From: Bacteroidota bacterium
GTDB taxonomy: Bacteria; Bacteroidota; Bacteroidia; Bacteroidales; Lentimicrobiaceae
NCBI GenBank assembly: GCA_009773515.1
Contig: WSXX01000013.1
Location: 62,001-126,000, forward strand
DNA: 64,000 bases
Reading direction: 5' to 3'
The position numbers were made by a program, and so were the translations under genes. The notes beneath the pieces were generated by a model. That model was not told where the DNA came from and did not search any database. It saw only the letters and a program-made list of their open reading frames with translations. How positions within the stretch are numbered: the stretch's first letter is position 1; the number at the start of each line of letters is the position of its first letter. Shown in pieces: positions 19,387 through 29,432 of the stretch.

Positions 19387-20358
19387 ATGATTCAACAGCC
19401 GGTTTCCATTTACTTTGCCCCATTTCAGGGTATAACTACCAAGCCTTTCAGAGCGTTATATGCCAGACACTTTAAAGGGGTTGATAAACTATACACACCT
19501 TATTTCTCAAACTTCGCAGTTGGGCACACCTTGCCTCCGTTGAAACAAAAGGCATTAAAAGATCAGTTTGAAAATGGAATTGAAGTGGTGCCGCAGGTGC
19601 TGAGTAAAAGTGCCGAAGAGATTATTTCCTTCGCCCGCAATTGCGAAGAATTTGGTTTCAAAGAACTTAACCTGAATCTCGGCTGTCCCTATCCACAAGT
19701 AACCCGTAAGCTGAGAGGTGCCGGTATGTTGCCTTTCCCGGATATGGTTGATGAAATTCTTGAAAAGGTAATGAAGGAAATCAAAATCAGTTTTTCAGTA
19801 AAATGCAGACTGGGCAATCTTTCAGCGAAGGAGATGGATGCATTGATTCCGGTATTTAACCGCTATCCCATCAACGAACTCACCATTCATGCACGCATCG
19901 GCAAGCAGCTATATTCCGGCAAGCCCGATTATGATTCTTTTGCTGGCGCAGTCGCGCAATTGCAAATGCCGGTGGTTTACAATGGCGATATTTTTACCGA
20001 TAGTGATTTTGAAAAGTTTAAAAGCCGTTTCCCGGAAATCAACCTGCTTATGATTGGCCGCGGAATACTATCTGATCCTTTTCTTCCTTCACGGATAAAA
20101 GGCTTTGAATTGCCATCAGATCCGGGAAAAATCATCAGTACATTTATCGATGACTTATACATGGCTTACCGGAAAGAGCGCGATGATAATCCTTCGGTGC
20201 TGAATGCCATGAAGGAATACTGGGCTTACCTGGCTGAATCGTTTGATGAGCCAACAAAAGTGTTCAAAAAAATAAAAAAAGCAAAAAACTTTGAGACTTA
20301 TGATGAAGCGATTACATTGATTTTTGAGGATTGTAAATGGGTTGGGGCAGGTAAATAA
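19387..20358 (+). CDS. tRNA-dihydrouridine synthase family protein
   Basis: APFQGITTKPFRALYARHF, LNLNLGCPYPQVTRKLRGAGML, SVKCRLG, LTIHARIGKQLYSG, VYNGDIFT. Confidence 0.92.
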   Translation: MIQQPVSIYFAPFQGITTKPFRALYARHFKGVDKLYTPYFSNFAVGHTLPPLKQKALKDQFENGIEVVPQVLSKSAEEIISFARNCEEFGFKELNLNLGCPYPQVTRKLRGAGMLPFPDMVDEILEKVMKEIKISFSVKCRLGNLSAKEMDALIPVFNRYPINELTIHARIGKQLYSGKPDYDSFAGAVAQLQMPVVYNGDIFTDSDFEKFKSRFPEINLLMIGRGILSDPFLPSRIKGFELPSDPGKIISTFIDDLYMAYRKERDDNPSVLNAMKEYWAYLAESFDEPTKVFKKIKKAKNFETYDEAITLIFEDCKWVGAGK

Positions 20359-20363
20359 CAGGA

Positions 20364-21056
20364 CTAATCTGTTTTTGCAAGTTTCATATTCCCTAAAAAC
20401 ACCCCCCAAACCCTGAGGGTTTCGGAGCCAAAAGTTTTGTCAACCTTTTTGGCCAGCATTTCAACTTCCATTTTTATCCGCTCCAAAACCAGAGAATCGG
20501 AAGATGAGTATGATATAACACGGGTGGAGAATGTCAGTGTTCCCTTGGATAATGATTCGCCGGAGTAACGCAAAGGTTCTCTTACAGTAATTGAATCGAT
20601 CAGGATTTTTGTTGATTTGTATTCAGGCAGATTCTCATTCTTAAGCAAATCAGTCAGGGTAGGATTTACAGTCCATTTCACTCCTGGAATAAATGGGGGT
20701 ATTGTAATTTCTTCAGAAGAGAACAGCTTTACAATCATATTTCCGGCCTGCTTTTTCATCGCTGAATCAATGTTCTGATCGTAATATATGCTGAGAAAAT
20801 CTGCAAAATCATTTAGTTTTTGTTTGGCATTTGCTTCATAAGCACGGAGTGATTGATCTGAAAGGGTTTCACTTTCGGCCTCAGTTTTGATGAAATCCCT
20901 GGTTTTATTCAGGTTTTTTTTCTCCAATACATCATCATCCATCTGCCCGGAATCACACGATTTCGAGCATAGGAGCAGATAAACTGCAGGCGCGAGGAAT
21001 ATCAAAATCCATTTTCTCATTTTCCGACCTCCTTTTGTCTGAACCGAATCAGGCAT
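20364..21056 (-). CDS. Hypothetical secreted/lipoprotein
   Basis: N-terminal hydrophobic segment then CSKSCDSGQ; overlaps upstream ORF by 40 nt. Confidence 0.6.
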   Translation of the reverse strand: MPDSVQTKGGRKMRKWILIFLAPAVYLLLCSKSCDSGQMDDDVLEKKNLNKTRDFIKTEAESETLSDQSLRAYEANAKQKLNDFADFLSIYYDQNIDSAMKKQAGNMIVKLFSSEEITIPPFIPGVKWTVNPTLTDLLKNENLPEYKSTKILIDSITVREPLRYSGESLSKGTLTFSTRVISYSSSDSLVLERIKMEVEMLAKKVDKTFGSETLRVWGVFLGNMKLAKTD

Positions 21057-21952
21057 ATCTTGTCGTCATCGTATCTGGTATCAAATATCTCTATCGCCCT
21101 GAGTCCCGATGAGGGCAGAGAGAGTTTATCGATAAACTCCCATTTGTTGTACAATTCCACTCCCAGGGGTTCGCTGCTTTTATGCATCTGGTAAATCATT
21201 GCGCTGTCAGAAATTATCAGATTCAACTGATCCCTTCTTTTTTGCCAGTCGTCCACCCTGCTGCCCGAGAAATATTGTATCATCAGTGCATAATAATCGG
21301 GGCGCAGTTTCACTGTTTCGTTGGTATTGAATTTATTGAGTGTACGAACAATTGTATCGGTGTGATAATAGGGCGATTCCACAACAAAACGAATACCGGC
21401 CCGGCTGGTTTTCAGTGTAAAACTTCCATCTGCCTGACAGAGGTAACTAACTGGTGATTCATTGTCGCTGAGGACATTAACATTAATTACACAGTTGGTA
21501 ATGGGCTCAGCGGTATCAGCATCATAAAAGCCAAAGCGGTATTCGCGCGAACTGAGAAAACGGAAAAGGATGAATAAAACCCCCAGAATTAGCAATGTTG
21601 CAGCCGGCACATAAATAAAGTAGCGGTTTGCAACCATAACTTTTCCCAGCACCTGACTTGTGGTTGAGTGTTTAAATCTGAAATCGTCCCAGTTGGCGTA
21701 ACCTGCATAGCGACTCAGTAAATTCAGCATATCAATTCGGGGAAGGCTTGCTTTGTCAGTTTTAAAATGATTGTAAAACCATTTTTCACTGATGTGGGCA
21801 TTCACTTTTATCAACAGTTCTTCCTGGAAATCCACGATCTCCTGACCTTTCCATTCAGCGATGGAAGGATTGATTCCCGGATAGGATTGTTGCATTTGTT
21901 CTACAATCTTTTGTTTCAGGATTTCGAATATATGTAAATCCCTTTCGTACAC
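21017..21952 (-). CDS. Hypothetical single-pass membrane protein with carboxypeptidase-regulatory-like fold candidate
   Basis: Central TM YFIYVPAATLLILGVLFILF; YDADTAEPITNCVINVNVLSD segment. Confidence 0.55.
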   Translation of the reverse strand: MYERDLHIFEILKQKIVEQMQQSYPGINPSIAEWKGQEIVDFQEELLIKVNAHISEKWFYNHFKTDKASLPRIDMLNLLSRYAGYANWDDFRFKHSTTSQVLGKVMVANRYFIYVPAATLLILGVLFILFRFLSSREYRFGFYDADTAEPITNCVINVNVLSDNESPVSYLCQADGSFTLKTSRAGIRFVVESPYYHTDTIVRTLNKFNTNETVKLRPDYYALMIQYFSGSRVDDWQKRRDQLNLIISDSAMIYQMHKSSEPLGVELYNKWEFIDKLSLPSSGLRAIEIFDTRYDDDKICLIRFRQKEVGK

Positions 21953-22057
21953 AAAGATGGTTATTTAGTGGGTGAAACGATGGTAAAACGCTGGTAAAGA
22001 GTTTTACAATTTGTTTACAAGCAACATTCAAAAGGAAAAGCTACGGGCATTTTAATT

Positions 22058-23101
22058 TTGACAATTAAAGTTACAATAAAAATCAAATCAAACCTAACGA
22101 AAATGAAAAAGTCAACGATGATTTTTTTCCTGCTCTCCTGTTTCATGGCAGCCATCGCCGGCAGTGGTGAAAAACCCGGGTATAAAAAAGATGTTATGAA
22201 GGCTTTTGAGTTAAGGATGAGCGGAAAGGTTGATGAGGCAAAAGTCCAACTGGAGCAGGTTCTTGCCAAAGACTCAACCAATGCCATGGCACATTACGAA
22301 ATGGCCAGGCTGAATTTTTATCTGCTGACTGGTGGCGGCGGAACCTCTTTGAATGATGTCAATGTCCACATCAACAAAGCAGTATTCTATGAACCGGGTA
22401 ATGTAATCTACGCCTATTACCATGCTATTATTGGCTTTATGAATGCTTATATGGGTATGGAAATGGGACAGGAGGACAAGTTAAAAGACAATGTAATTGA
22501 AGCTTGTAAAAGGTTTGAAAAGGTTATATCACTCAAACCTGATTATGTTGAACCCATGCTTTATCTGGTGGAAATTTATGGGCAGTTGCCTCCGGAAATG
22601 GGCGGCGATAGCCTTAAAGCGGTTTATTATGCTGATAAGCTGGTAAATGCCGATGCTTATTTTGGCGCAAGAGCCAGGTTAACTCTGTCACTTCAGGGCA
22701 CTGATCAGGTTACATTCTGGGAAGATCAGATCGCATTGAACGGTCGAACCCCTGAGTTACTCAGGCAGGTTGGAATTGCCTTTCTTTTTAAGGACAATGC
22801 GGAACATGCCGAAAAGTATTTTGCAGAAGCCATGAAAGCCGATGCTTCACAAAACCTTCTGATGCTTGACCTTGGCAGATACCACGTGATGAAGGTAATG
22901 CAGAACAAGGAACTTGCCGCTACGGAATTGCCCCTTGCGAAGGAATGTTTTGAAAAATATCTGAACACCAAGCCGGAACCGATTGTGCCAATGAAGGCTT
23001 ATACACTTGGGCTAATGGCCAGAACAGCCATGTTTTCGGGCAATCAGGATGAAGGAAATAAGCTGATGGAAGAAGCCAATGCCCTTGACAAGTACTTTTA
23101 A
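22058..23101 (+). CDS. TPR-type repeat protein, exported; start probably MKKSTMIFF near 22103
   Basis: Signal peptide and helical repeats AHYEMARLNFY, ACKRFEKVISLKPDYVEPMLYLVEIYGQ. Confidence 0.7.
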   Translation: MTIKVTIKIKSNLTKMKKSTMIFFLLSCFMAAIAGSGEKPGYKKDVMKAFELRMSGKVDEAKVQLEQVLAKDSTNAMAHYEMARLNFYLLTGGGGTSLNDVNVHINKAVFYEPGNVIYAYYHAIIGFMNAYMGMEMGQEDKLKDNVIEACKRFEKVISLKPDYVEPMLYLVEIYGQLPPEMGGDSLKAVYYADKLVNADAYFGARARLTLSLQGTDQVTFWEDQIALNGRTPELLRQVGIAFLFKDNAEHAEKYFAEAMKADASQNLLMLDLGRYHVMKVMQNKELAATELPLAKECFEKYLNTKPEPIVPMKAYTLGLMARTAMFSGNQDEGNKLMEEANALDKYF

Positions 23102-23322
23102 AAAGCTTCAGGTGCTCCGGGTCAATTGCTGTTTGAACCGCCGGATAAGACTTGTCATCATTATTTTTCGTTTTTCAGCCCGTTTTAGAAGTAGCTAAAA
23201 ATCAGGCTCAAAGATTTTGATTTGCCTGAAAAATGTGGTACCTTTAAGGTAATATTCCTTTTTTCTGGCAGGGTTATCATCAGACGACAGAGGCAAGTGA
23301 CAGTTCTTAAAAAATCGCAAAC

Positions 23323-24000
23323 ATGAAAAGGTTCATCTTAATCATCGTGTCATTGGGTTTTTTATTTGTTACGGAAGCCCAAACCTGGAAAATTCCGGTT
23401 TGCAGACAAACGGATGAGTCCAGAGTAAAAACACTGAAGTTCTCCCCCCGGACAGAGTTAACCATCAAAACCCAACTTTCCATTAGGGATTCAGTCAAAG
23501 AAAATATTACCTGGCAGGGTCTATTCCATTCAGGAAGTCAGGATTCACTGGTGATAAAGCTTGAGACTTTCAAATCCTTTAGAGAACTTCCGGGAGGAAT
23601 AAGACAGACCACCACCATTCCGCCGGAAACCTACCTGAAGAAAAGTTTACCGGGCAATGGCTTGAAGCCTTTTGCGCTGGACGATATTGATTTTCTCAGC
23701 TATCAGAAAAGGTCAAAATTAATTGGCAAGGCCGATGATATTCTAGAGCCGGTAATTTTTGCTTCATTATTTGTAATTATCCTTTCCCCACTGATCAGCT
23801 ATGACTTCAAAGAAGGAGAGCTCAATACAGAAAGGTACAAGAACTGGGCTCTCGGCAGCACGCTGACCATGACTTCCTGTTTTGCTGTTTTGATGGCCAT
23901 AAATTTGCCAAACCTGCAGAAAAATTACCAGTTTCAGCCGGGCTGGCCCGAAAAAAATGCGAAAGTCTGGAAGTTTAAGCTATCACAACCCTCAAGATAG
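23323..24000 (+). CDS. Hypothetical exported protein
   Basis: Signal peptide MKRFILIIVSLGFLFVTEAQT and later TM. Confidence 0.55.
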   Translation: MKRFILIIVSLGFLFVTEAQTWKIPVCRQTDESRVKTLKFSPRTELTIKTQLSIRDSVKENITWQGLFHSGSQDSLVIKLETFKSFRELPGGIRQTTTIPPETYLKKSLPGNGLKPFALDDIDFLSYQKRSKLIGKADDILEPVIFASLFVIILSPLISYDFKEGELNTERYKNWALGSTLTMTSCFAVLMAINLPNLQKNYQFQPGWPEKNAKVWKFKLSQPSR

Positions 24001-24047
24001 ATTGCCCGCTGACACATTTTACTGAAAAAAATTTAAAACCAAAAGCC

Positions 24048-24452
24048 ATGATCGAACATGTTCACACACACATTACCTCCGAATTGCAGCAGAATGCTAA
24101 GACGGATATTATTTTCATTCTGGCTTCCATAGCCCTCAATCTGATTGCTTTGGCCATCAATGCGGGTTCGGTCGAAAAGTCACGGACTGATGATACAGCA
24201 CTGATTGTTATGTTCATTTTTGTTGCGTTGGTTATCATTATCAACCTGGTGGCCATTATCGGCCTTTCAAAAGGCAAGCAGACCCGCACCAAACTGCTGA
24301 ACGGACTAATTCTCATGTACAAAGATCAGCAGGTCGACAAGTACTATGATGCTTCACTCATGAGCAGCTACAGCGTGAGGTATAACCTTTTTATTCTGGT
24401 GGTTGTATGCACCGGGGTTATTTCAATCATTGTTCCGTTTGTGATGAGGTAA
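24048..24452 (+). CDS. Hypothetical membrane protein
   Basis: Three hydrophobic segments. Confidence 0.6.
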   Translation: MIEHVHTHITSELQQNAKTDIIFILASIALNLIALAINAGSVEKSRTDDTALIVMFIFVALVIIINLVAIIGLSKGKQTRTKLLNGLILMYKDQQVDKYYDASLMSSYSVRYNLFILVVVCTGVISIIVPFVMR

Positions 24453-24470
24453 TGTTTCGGGTGTGCTTTC

Positions 24471-25037
24471 ATGGAGTTGTTGCCCTCTGTTAAATATTCC
24501 CTAAAAAGCAAAACCAAAAAAATGAAAGCAAATATTTACCAGGGAATTTTTAAAAGACCCTTCTTTGGTTTGTTGCTTATCCTTTCGGTTCAGTTGCATG
24601 CACAGAAAAGCAGGGAAGAATCGGTTGCTTTGCCCAACGCATCTTCTTACAATGATTGGGAGCCATGCATATCACCCTTTTTTGAGCTTTTAGGCAAAGG
24701 ATGGTTTTCTTTGAATGTGGATTACAGGATAAAGGAAACCTACGCCATAAGTGTTGGTGTTGCCGCAATAGAGGAGGGAATGTCCCCAAATGTCATGGGA
24801 TACTATTTCGGAGGCAAAAGACACCGGCTTGAAATGGGTGGTGGCCTCAGTACAAATTTCATGGAGGGATCCATCTATAATATGTTTATTCATGGAGTAA
24901 TCGGCTATCGTTATCAGAAAAAAAAAGGTCTCTTTTTCAGAACAGGATTTACTCCCATGTTTGTGATACCATCAACAGATAAAGGTAAATATGCATTGGT
25001 ACCTTTGGCCGGAATAAGTCTGGGGTATAGTTTTTAG
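24471..25037 (+). CDS. Hypothetical exported/outer membrane protein; start probably internal MKANIYQ
   Basis: Signal peptide after internal Met, beta-rich C-terminus ending in YSF. Confidence 0.6.
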   Translation: MELLPSVKYSLKSKTKKMKANIYQGIFKRPFFGLLLILSVQLHAQKSREESVALPNASSYNDWEPCISPFFELLGKGWFSLNVDYRIKETYAISVGVAAIEEGMSPNVMGYYFGGKRHRLEMGGGLSTNFMEGSIYNMFIHGVIGYRYQKKKGLFFRTGFTPMFVIPSTDKGKYALVPLAGISLGYSF

Positions 25038-25092
25038 CAAAAGCAGACGAATCAACCACAAGATTCAATGAATCAGGGCTTGCAGGATCATT

Positions 25093-25128
25093 AAAAAAGG
25101 CGGATTCAAAGTACTGATTCCGCCTTTT
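25093..25128. terminator. Bidirectional terminator between convergent genes
   Basis: aaaaaaggcggattcaaagtactgattccgcctttt. Confidence 0.8.
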
Positions 25129-25158
25129 GCTTAAGAAGTAAAATTTTGATAATTATTC

Positions 25159-26034
25159 CTACCCAATCCTCACCGAAGTCATACTAATAGACCCCATAAT
25201 GGTTTTGGTATTGAAAAATGACAATTCCTCATTTTTACCCTGCAAACCAAGGGTATAGAGCAATGGCAGGTAATGTTCCGGGGTGGGGATGGATTGTTCA
25301 AATGCCCGCCCGCCTTTCTTATAATCAATCAGTGCCTGATGGTTGCCATCTGCAATCCATTCGCGCATTTTTACATCGGTTTCAAGCGCCCAGTCGAAGC
25401 CAGTATCAGGCTTCTTCCAGTCGATGGTGCGCAGGTTGTGTACCATATTTCCGCTGCCGATAATCAGTACCCCTTTGTTGCGTAAAGCAGCCAATTCTGA
25501 TGCCAGTTCATAATGGTATTGAGGAGGTTTGCTGTAATCCAGGCTAAGCTGAATTACCGGAATGTCGGCATTCGGGTAAAGGTGTTTGATAACGCTCCAT
25601 GCGCCATGATCTAGTCCCCAGGTTTCATCGAGTCCGACTTCCGTGGTTTTGAGCAAACGCTTTGTTTCCATTGCAAGTTCAGGGCTTCCCGGTGCCGGGT
25701 ACTGAACATCGAACAAAGCCTGGGGGAAGCCACCAAAATCGTGAATAGTACGGGGTTTTTCAACGGCAGTAACAAAAGTTCCCCTTGTTTCCCAATGTGC
25801 TGAAATACAAAGTATTGCAGTCGGTGTAGGAAGGCTCTTGCCGACATGTTGCCATCCCCTCGAAAACTCATTCAGTTCAATGGCATTCATAGGGCTGCCA
25901 TGCCCGAGAAACAATACCGGCATGGTTCCGGTATTTCCTGATCCGGCAAATAGTTTATGGAGTGAGTTTAGTTTCATTGCATATGCGCTGATTGGCAAGG
26001 CCATTGCCGAAACAACAAATTTTCTTCGGTTCAT
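25159..26034 (-). CDS. ygiD: 4,5-DOPA dioxygenase extradiol family protein (class III extradiol dioxygenase)
   Basis: PVLFLGHGSPMNAI, ISAHWETRGTFVTA, HGAWSVIKHLYPNADIPVIQLSLD, SGNMVHNLRTIDW. Confidence 0.92.
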   Translation of the reverse strand: MNRRKFVVSAMALPISAYAMKLNSLHKLFAGSGNTGTMPVLFLGHGSPMNAIELNEFSRGWQHVGKSLPTPTAILCISAHWETRGTFVTAVEKPRTIHDFGGFPQALFDVQYPAPGSPELAMETKRLLKTTEVGLDETWGLDHGAWSVIKHLYPNADIPVIQLSLDYSKPPQYHYELASELAALRNKGVLIIGSGNMVHNLRTIDWKKPDTGFDWALETDVKMREWIADGNHQALIDYKKGGRAFEQSIPTPEHYLPLLYTLGLQGKNEELSFFNTKTIMGSISMTSVRIG

Positions 26035-26052
26035 GCCTGAAATTATTGGGGG

Positions 26053-26928
26053 TTAAACTATCATCGGCACTTCCATAAGCAGAATTTCGGCATCTGCTGA
26101 TCCTGACAAAATCTCAATAGAATCAGTATCCCACATTCCCAGTCCGTCGCGTTCCGCAAGCTGGGTTCCGTCAATGGTGAAATTTCCTTTCAGGATAAAG
26201 GCATACACCCCGTTCCCTTTCTTTTTCAGGGAATAGTTAACCGATTTATTTTCATCAAACTTACCCAGATGAAACCATGCATGCTGATGAATCCATACGC
26301 CTTCATCCTCTGGATCGGGCGATAAGACCTGCTGTAGTTTATTGTGGCGGTCTGCCTCCTTTAAAGTCAGCTGGTCATAACGTGGTTTAACATTCTGTGT
26401 ATTGGGGAATACCCAGATTTGCAGGAATTTTACCGGCTGATCGGCGTTTTTGTTGTATTCGCTGTGCGTGATTCCGCTACCGGCGCTCATTACCTGTATA
26501 TCGCCTTTACTGATAATGGCAACATTTCCCATGCTGTCTTTGTGTTCCAGTGCACCTTCAAGCGGAATAGAGATTATTTCCATATTGTCGTGTGCATGGG
26601 TACCAAACCCTTCTCCGCCTTGCACAAAATCATCGTTCAAAACCCTGAGCACACCAAACCTCATTCGATCGGGGTTATGATAATTCGCAAAACTGAAAGT
26701 GTGCCTGCTGATGAGCCAGCCATGATTGGCCAAACCCCGTGTGCCAGCTTTATGGAGCACTTTGTTATTCATGATTTCTCCTTTGTTGTTTGGTAAATGA
26801 TTGAATCCGACAGGTTCAATCCGGCTGTTTTTTCCATTCTCCTGTAAAACCATTCCTCCGGAAAGTTTTGCTGTTACCAGCAATCCTGCTCCGAGGAAGG
26901 CTTTACGTAAGAATTCATGTCTGTCCAT
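26053..26928 (-). CDS. Pirin family protein
   Basis: FSFANYHNPDRMRFGVLRVLNDD, FGTHAHDNMEIISIPLEGALEHKDSMGN, MSAGSGITHSEYN. Confidence 0.93.
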   Translation of the reverse strand: MDRHEFLRKAFLGAGLLVTAKLSGGMVLQENGKNSRIEPVGFNHLPNNKGEIMNNKVLHKAGTRGLANHGWLISRHTFSFANYHNPDRMRFGVLRVLNDDFVQGGEGFGTHAHDNMEIISIPLEGALEHKDSMGNVAIISKGDIQVMSAGSGITHSEYNKNADQPVKFLQIWVFPNTQNVKPRYDQLTLKEADRHNKLQQVLSPDPEDEGVWIHQHAWFHLGKFDENKSVNYSLKKKGNGVYAFILKGNFTIDGTQLAERDGLGMWDTDSIEILSGSADAEILLMEVPMIV

Positions 26929-26956
26929 GATTTTCAGTTGAATTTATTTCACGGGA

Positions 26957-27493
26957 TCAGGCTTGCAATACAAATTGAACTTCGGCGTTGATTTTTACTT
27001 CTTCGCCAACCAACACACCACCGGTTTCGAGGGCTGTATTCCAGTTGAGACCAAAGTCTTTGCGGTTGATTTTTCCGTTAACACTGAAACCTGCTTTACG
27101 GTTTCCCCAGGGATCGGTCATTATTCCGCCAAATTCAACGTCGAGCGACACTTTTTTTGTGATTCCTTTAATGGTGAGACCACCGGTCATAACAAAGGTA
27201 TCATCGTCAACTTTTTCAACTTTATCGGAGTTGAAAGTAATTTCCGGAAATTTCTCGACATCAAAAAAATCAGCGCTTCTCAGATGTTTATCCCTATCCT
27301 CTGAACCAGTATCAACCGATTTGGGATAAAGAACAAAATTAACCAGTGCAGTCGCAAAGTTGAATTCCTGGGTTTTTGCGGAGGCTTTATACATAGTGAA
27401 AGAGCCATTTACACTTGAGATCATCAGGTGCTTTACTTTAAAAGCTACAACGGAATGGGCAGGGTCGATAACCCAGTTTTTTTGTGTTGACAT
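26957..27493 (-). CDS. YceI family protein
   Basis: WVIDPAHSVVAFKVKHLMISSVNGSF; SADFFDVEKFPEITFNSDKVE. Confidence 0.94.
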   Translation of the reverse strand: MSTQKNWVIDPAHSVVAFKVKHLMISSVNGSFTMYKASAKTQEFNFATALVNFVLYPKSVDTGSEDRDKHLRSADFFDVEKFPEITFNSDKVEKVDDDTFVMTGGLTIKGITKKVSLDVEFGGIMTDPWGNRKAGFSVNGKINRKDFGLNWNTALETGGVLVGEEVKINAEVQFVLQA

Positions 27494-27630
27494 AATGTTT
27501 TGGTTTTGAAGTGGATTTTTGATGATGCAAAATTACATCACAGCCCGGGGGGAGCGGTAATACTTTCAGGAAGAGGTGTGGTACAATCAGGAAACCAGTG
27601 CAAAAGATAGACTCCGGATAATTGTATTTT

Positions 27631-27739
27631 TAGCCACAAAGTCTCTAAGTCTCTAAGTCTCACGAAGGTTATTAAAAGAAAAAAGGGGACAAATCAGGAT
27701 CAAATTTCTTTGTGCTTAATCTTTGTGCCTTCGTGGCTA
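27631..27739. repeat. Short element with tagccac(a/g)aag inverted ends and internal tctctaag period-8 units
   Basis: tagccacaaagtctctaagtctctaagtctcacgaagg ... aatctttgtgccttcgtggcta. Confidence 0.65.
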
Positions 27740-27762
27740 TTTTAAATAACTTAAACGAAGGC

Positions 27763-28707
27763 TCAGGAAACCAGTGCAAATGATTTTTCGCGGAATTCTG
27801 ATGGCGTTACTCCGGTTTTCTTTTTAAAGACCCTTGTAAAATATGACTTTTCGTTGTAGCCGAGTTCAAACCCGATTTCTGAAACTGATTTGTCGGAACT
27901 CAGTAAAAGCCGGCGCGCTTCAATAAGTTTGCGGGTTTCTATGATTTCTGTGGCACTTTTACCAAACGCAGCCCTCGTAATCAGGCTCAGGTTGCGGGCT
28001 GACATATTTAGCTTTTCGGCATAAAAATCAGCTCCTTCCGGTCGTCTGAAATTGTCTTCAAGTATCCTGAGAAAGTTATTGAAGGTCTCCAACTTCGGGC
28101 TGACTGAAGCTTTTGTATCGAGATATTCCCGCTTACTGTCGGATTCGAGCTTTGCCAGAACTGCGCTGAGCAAGTGGCGCATAACGGTATAATCAGGATT
28201 AACTTCTGAACTTTCTTTAAGCAGAATTTCGCAAAGCGAATTAAGAGTTGTGCTGCAATAATCATTACTGAGCGGATATTGTACTTTTTCGATAAAACCC
28301 GAATAAAAGTTAAACCTGCTTTGGGGAATAAAGTCGCTTTTGTAACGGATCAGCCAGCCTTGTGTATGTTTGTCAGGTACAAATGAATGAACTTTTCCCT
28401 GGGCAACATAAACGATTACCGGTGATTCAAGTGTTTCCGATGAAAAATCGACCGAATGAACCGGATTTCCATGCGTAACAATCCACAGCTCCTCATGATC
28501 ATGGCGATGAGTTTCCAAAGGATTTAATGCCAATGGCTCCAGTATTTCGCAGGTTAAAGGTGTGATGGAAATGGGGTCGGTCATTTTTTGGTTTATTTGA
28601 AAAGCCTTTACAAATGTATTGATATTACCATAAACCATTGAAAATTGAAATTGATTCACTTTGCATCCCGACAAATTATATAAATCTGGCGGGTTTAATC
28701 GACACAT
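27763..28707 (-). CDS. AraC family transcriptional regulator; start probably internal MTDPISIT
   Basis: C-term HTH IEARRLLLSSDKSVSEIGFELGYNEKSYFTRVFKKKTGVTPSEFR. Confidence 0.93.
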   Translation of the reverse strand: MCRLNPPDLYNLSGCKVNQFQFSMVYGNINTFVKAFQINQKMTDPISITPLTCEILEPLALNPLETHRHDHEELWIVTHGNPVHSVDFSSETLESPVIVYVAQGKVHSFVPDKHTQGWLIRYKSDFIPQSRFNFYSGFIEKVQYPLSNDYCSTTLNSLCEILLKESSEVNPDYTVMRHLLSAVLAKLESDSKREYLDTKASVSPKLETFNNFLRILEDNFRRPEGADFYAEKLNMSARNLSLITRAAFGKSATEIIETRKLIEARRLLLSSDKSVSEIGFELGYNEKSYFTRVFKKKTGVTPSEFREKSFALVS

Positions 28708-28773
28708 ATAATTTGGCTAAAGAAACTGAAGTGTAAATACACTTAACAGGTCAGTATCCCGTCTGGCATAACA

Positions 28774-28811
28774 TTAAAAAAGCCCTGCAACTAATCACAG
28801 GGCTTTTTTAA
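28774..28811. terminator. Strong bidirectional terminator
   Basis: ttaaaaaagccctgcaactaatcacagggcttttttaa. Confidence 0.85.
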
Positions 28812-28825
28812 TGATTTAATATTGA

Positions 28826-29371
28826 TCAGGCTTTGGGTGCTTCATCTGCAGCATCTTCCGCTACTTCATTTACTTCATCCACAATCTCTTCTGCCTACGA
28901 TTCAACTGTTTCTGCTGCATCTTCAGCAACTTCTGCGGACTGATCAGCAACATCTTCAACAGTTTCTTCTGCATTGACTGAAAGTGATTCAATGGGTTCT
29001 TCAGTTTTGTGCGTGGAGTTGCGGATTTTTTCTTCCAGTTTGTCAACTATGGCTGCTGCTTTGTCATCCAGCTTTTCCAGTACATCTTCAGTTTTGTCTT
29101 TCAGGTTTTCACCGAATTCTTTTACTTTTTCTTTAGCAGTAATAGCGGCTTCTTTTACATCTTCAACCACATCATCAAACTTGTCGTCGAGTTTATCGGC
29201 GGCTGTTTTGGTGTATTCTTTGGCTGATTCATAGGTGTCAGCAGCTTTTTCCTTTATTTCGGCCGATTTTACGGTTGCAGCTTCTTTCGAAGTACCGAAC
29301 AATTTTTTTAAAGAATTGATGAATCCCATTTTGCTGTTTTTTAGTGATTTATAAACGCAAATGTAGGCCAT
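28826..29371 (-). pseudogene. Low-complexity helical (YtxH/apolipoprotein-like) protein interrupted by in-frame TAG at 28895-28897
   Basis: Track ORF 28895..29371 ends ...AAETVES*, and the same frame continues AEEIVDEVNEVAEDAADEAPKA* to 28826. Confidence 0.7.
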
Positions 29372-29432
29372 AATTGCATCAGATCACAATTCAATGGCTA
29401 ATTATTAAGACCAATCCGATTTCATTGAAAAT

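Noticed and set aside
28895-28897. TAG as pyrrolysine or recoded sense codon
   Set aside because: No pyl genes or other recoded stops seen; other genes here end normally in TAG/TAA/TGA, so point mutation or sequencing error is simpler
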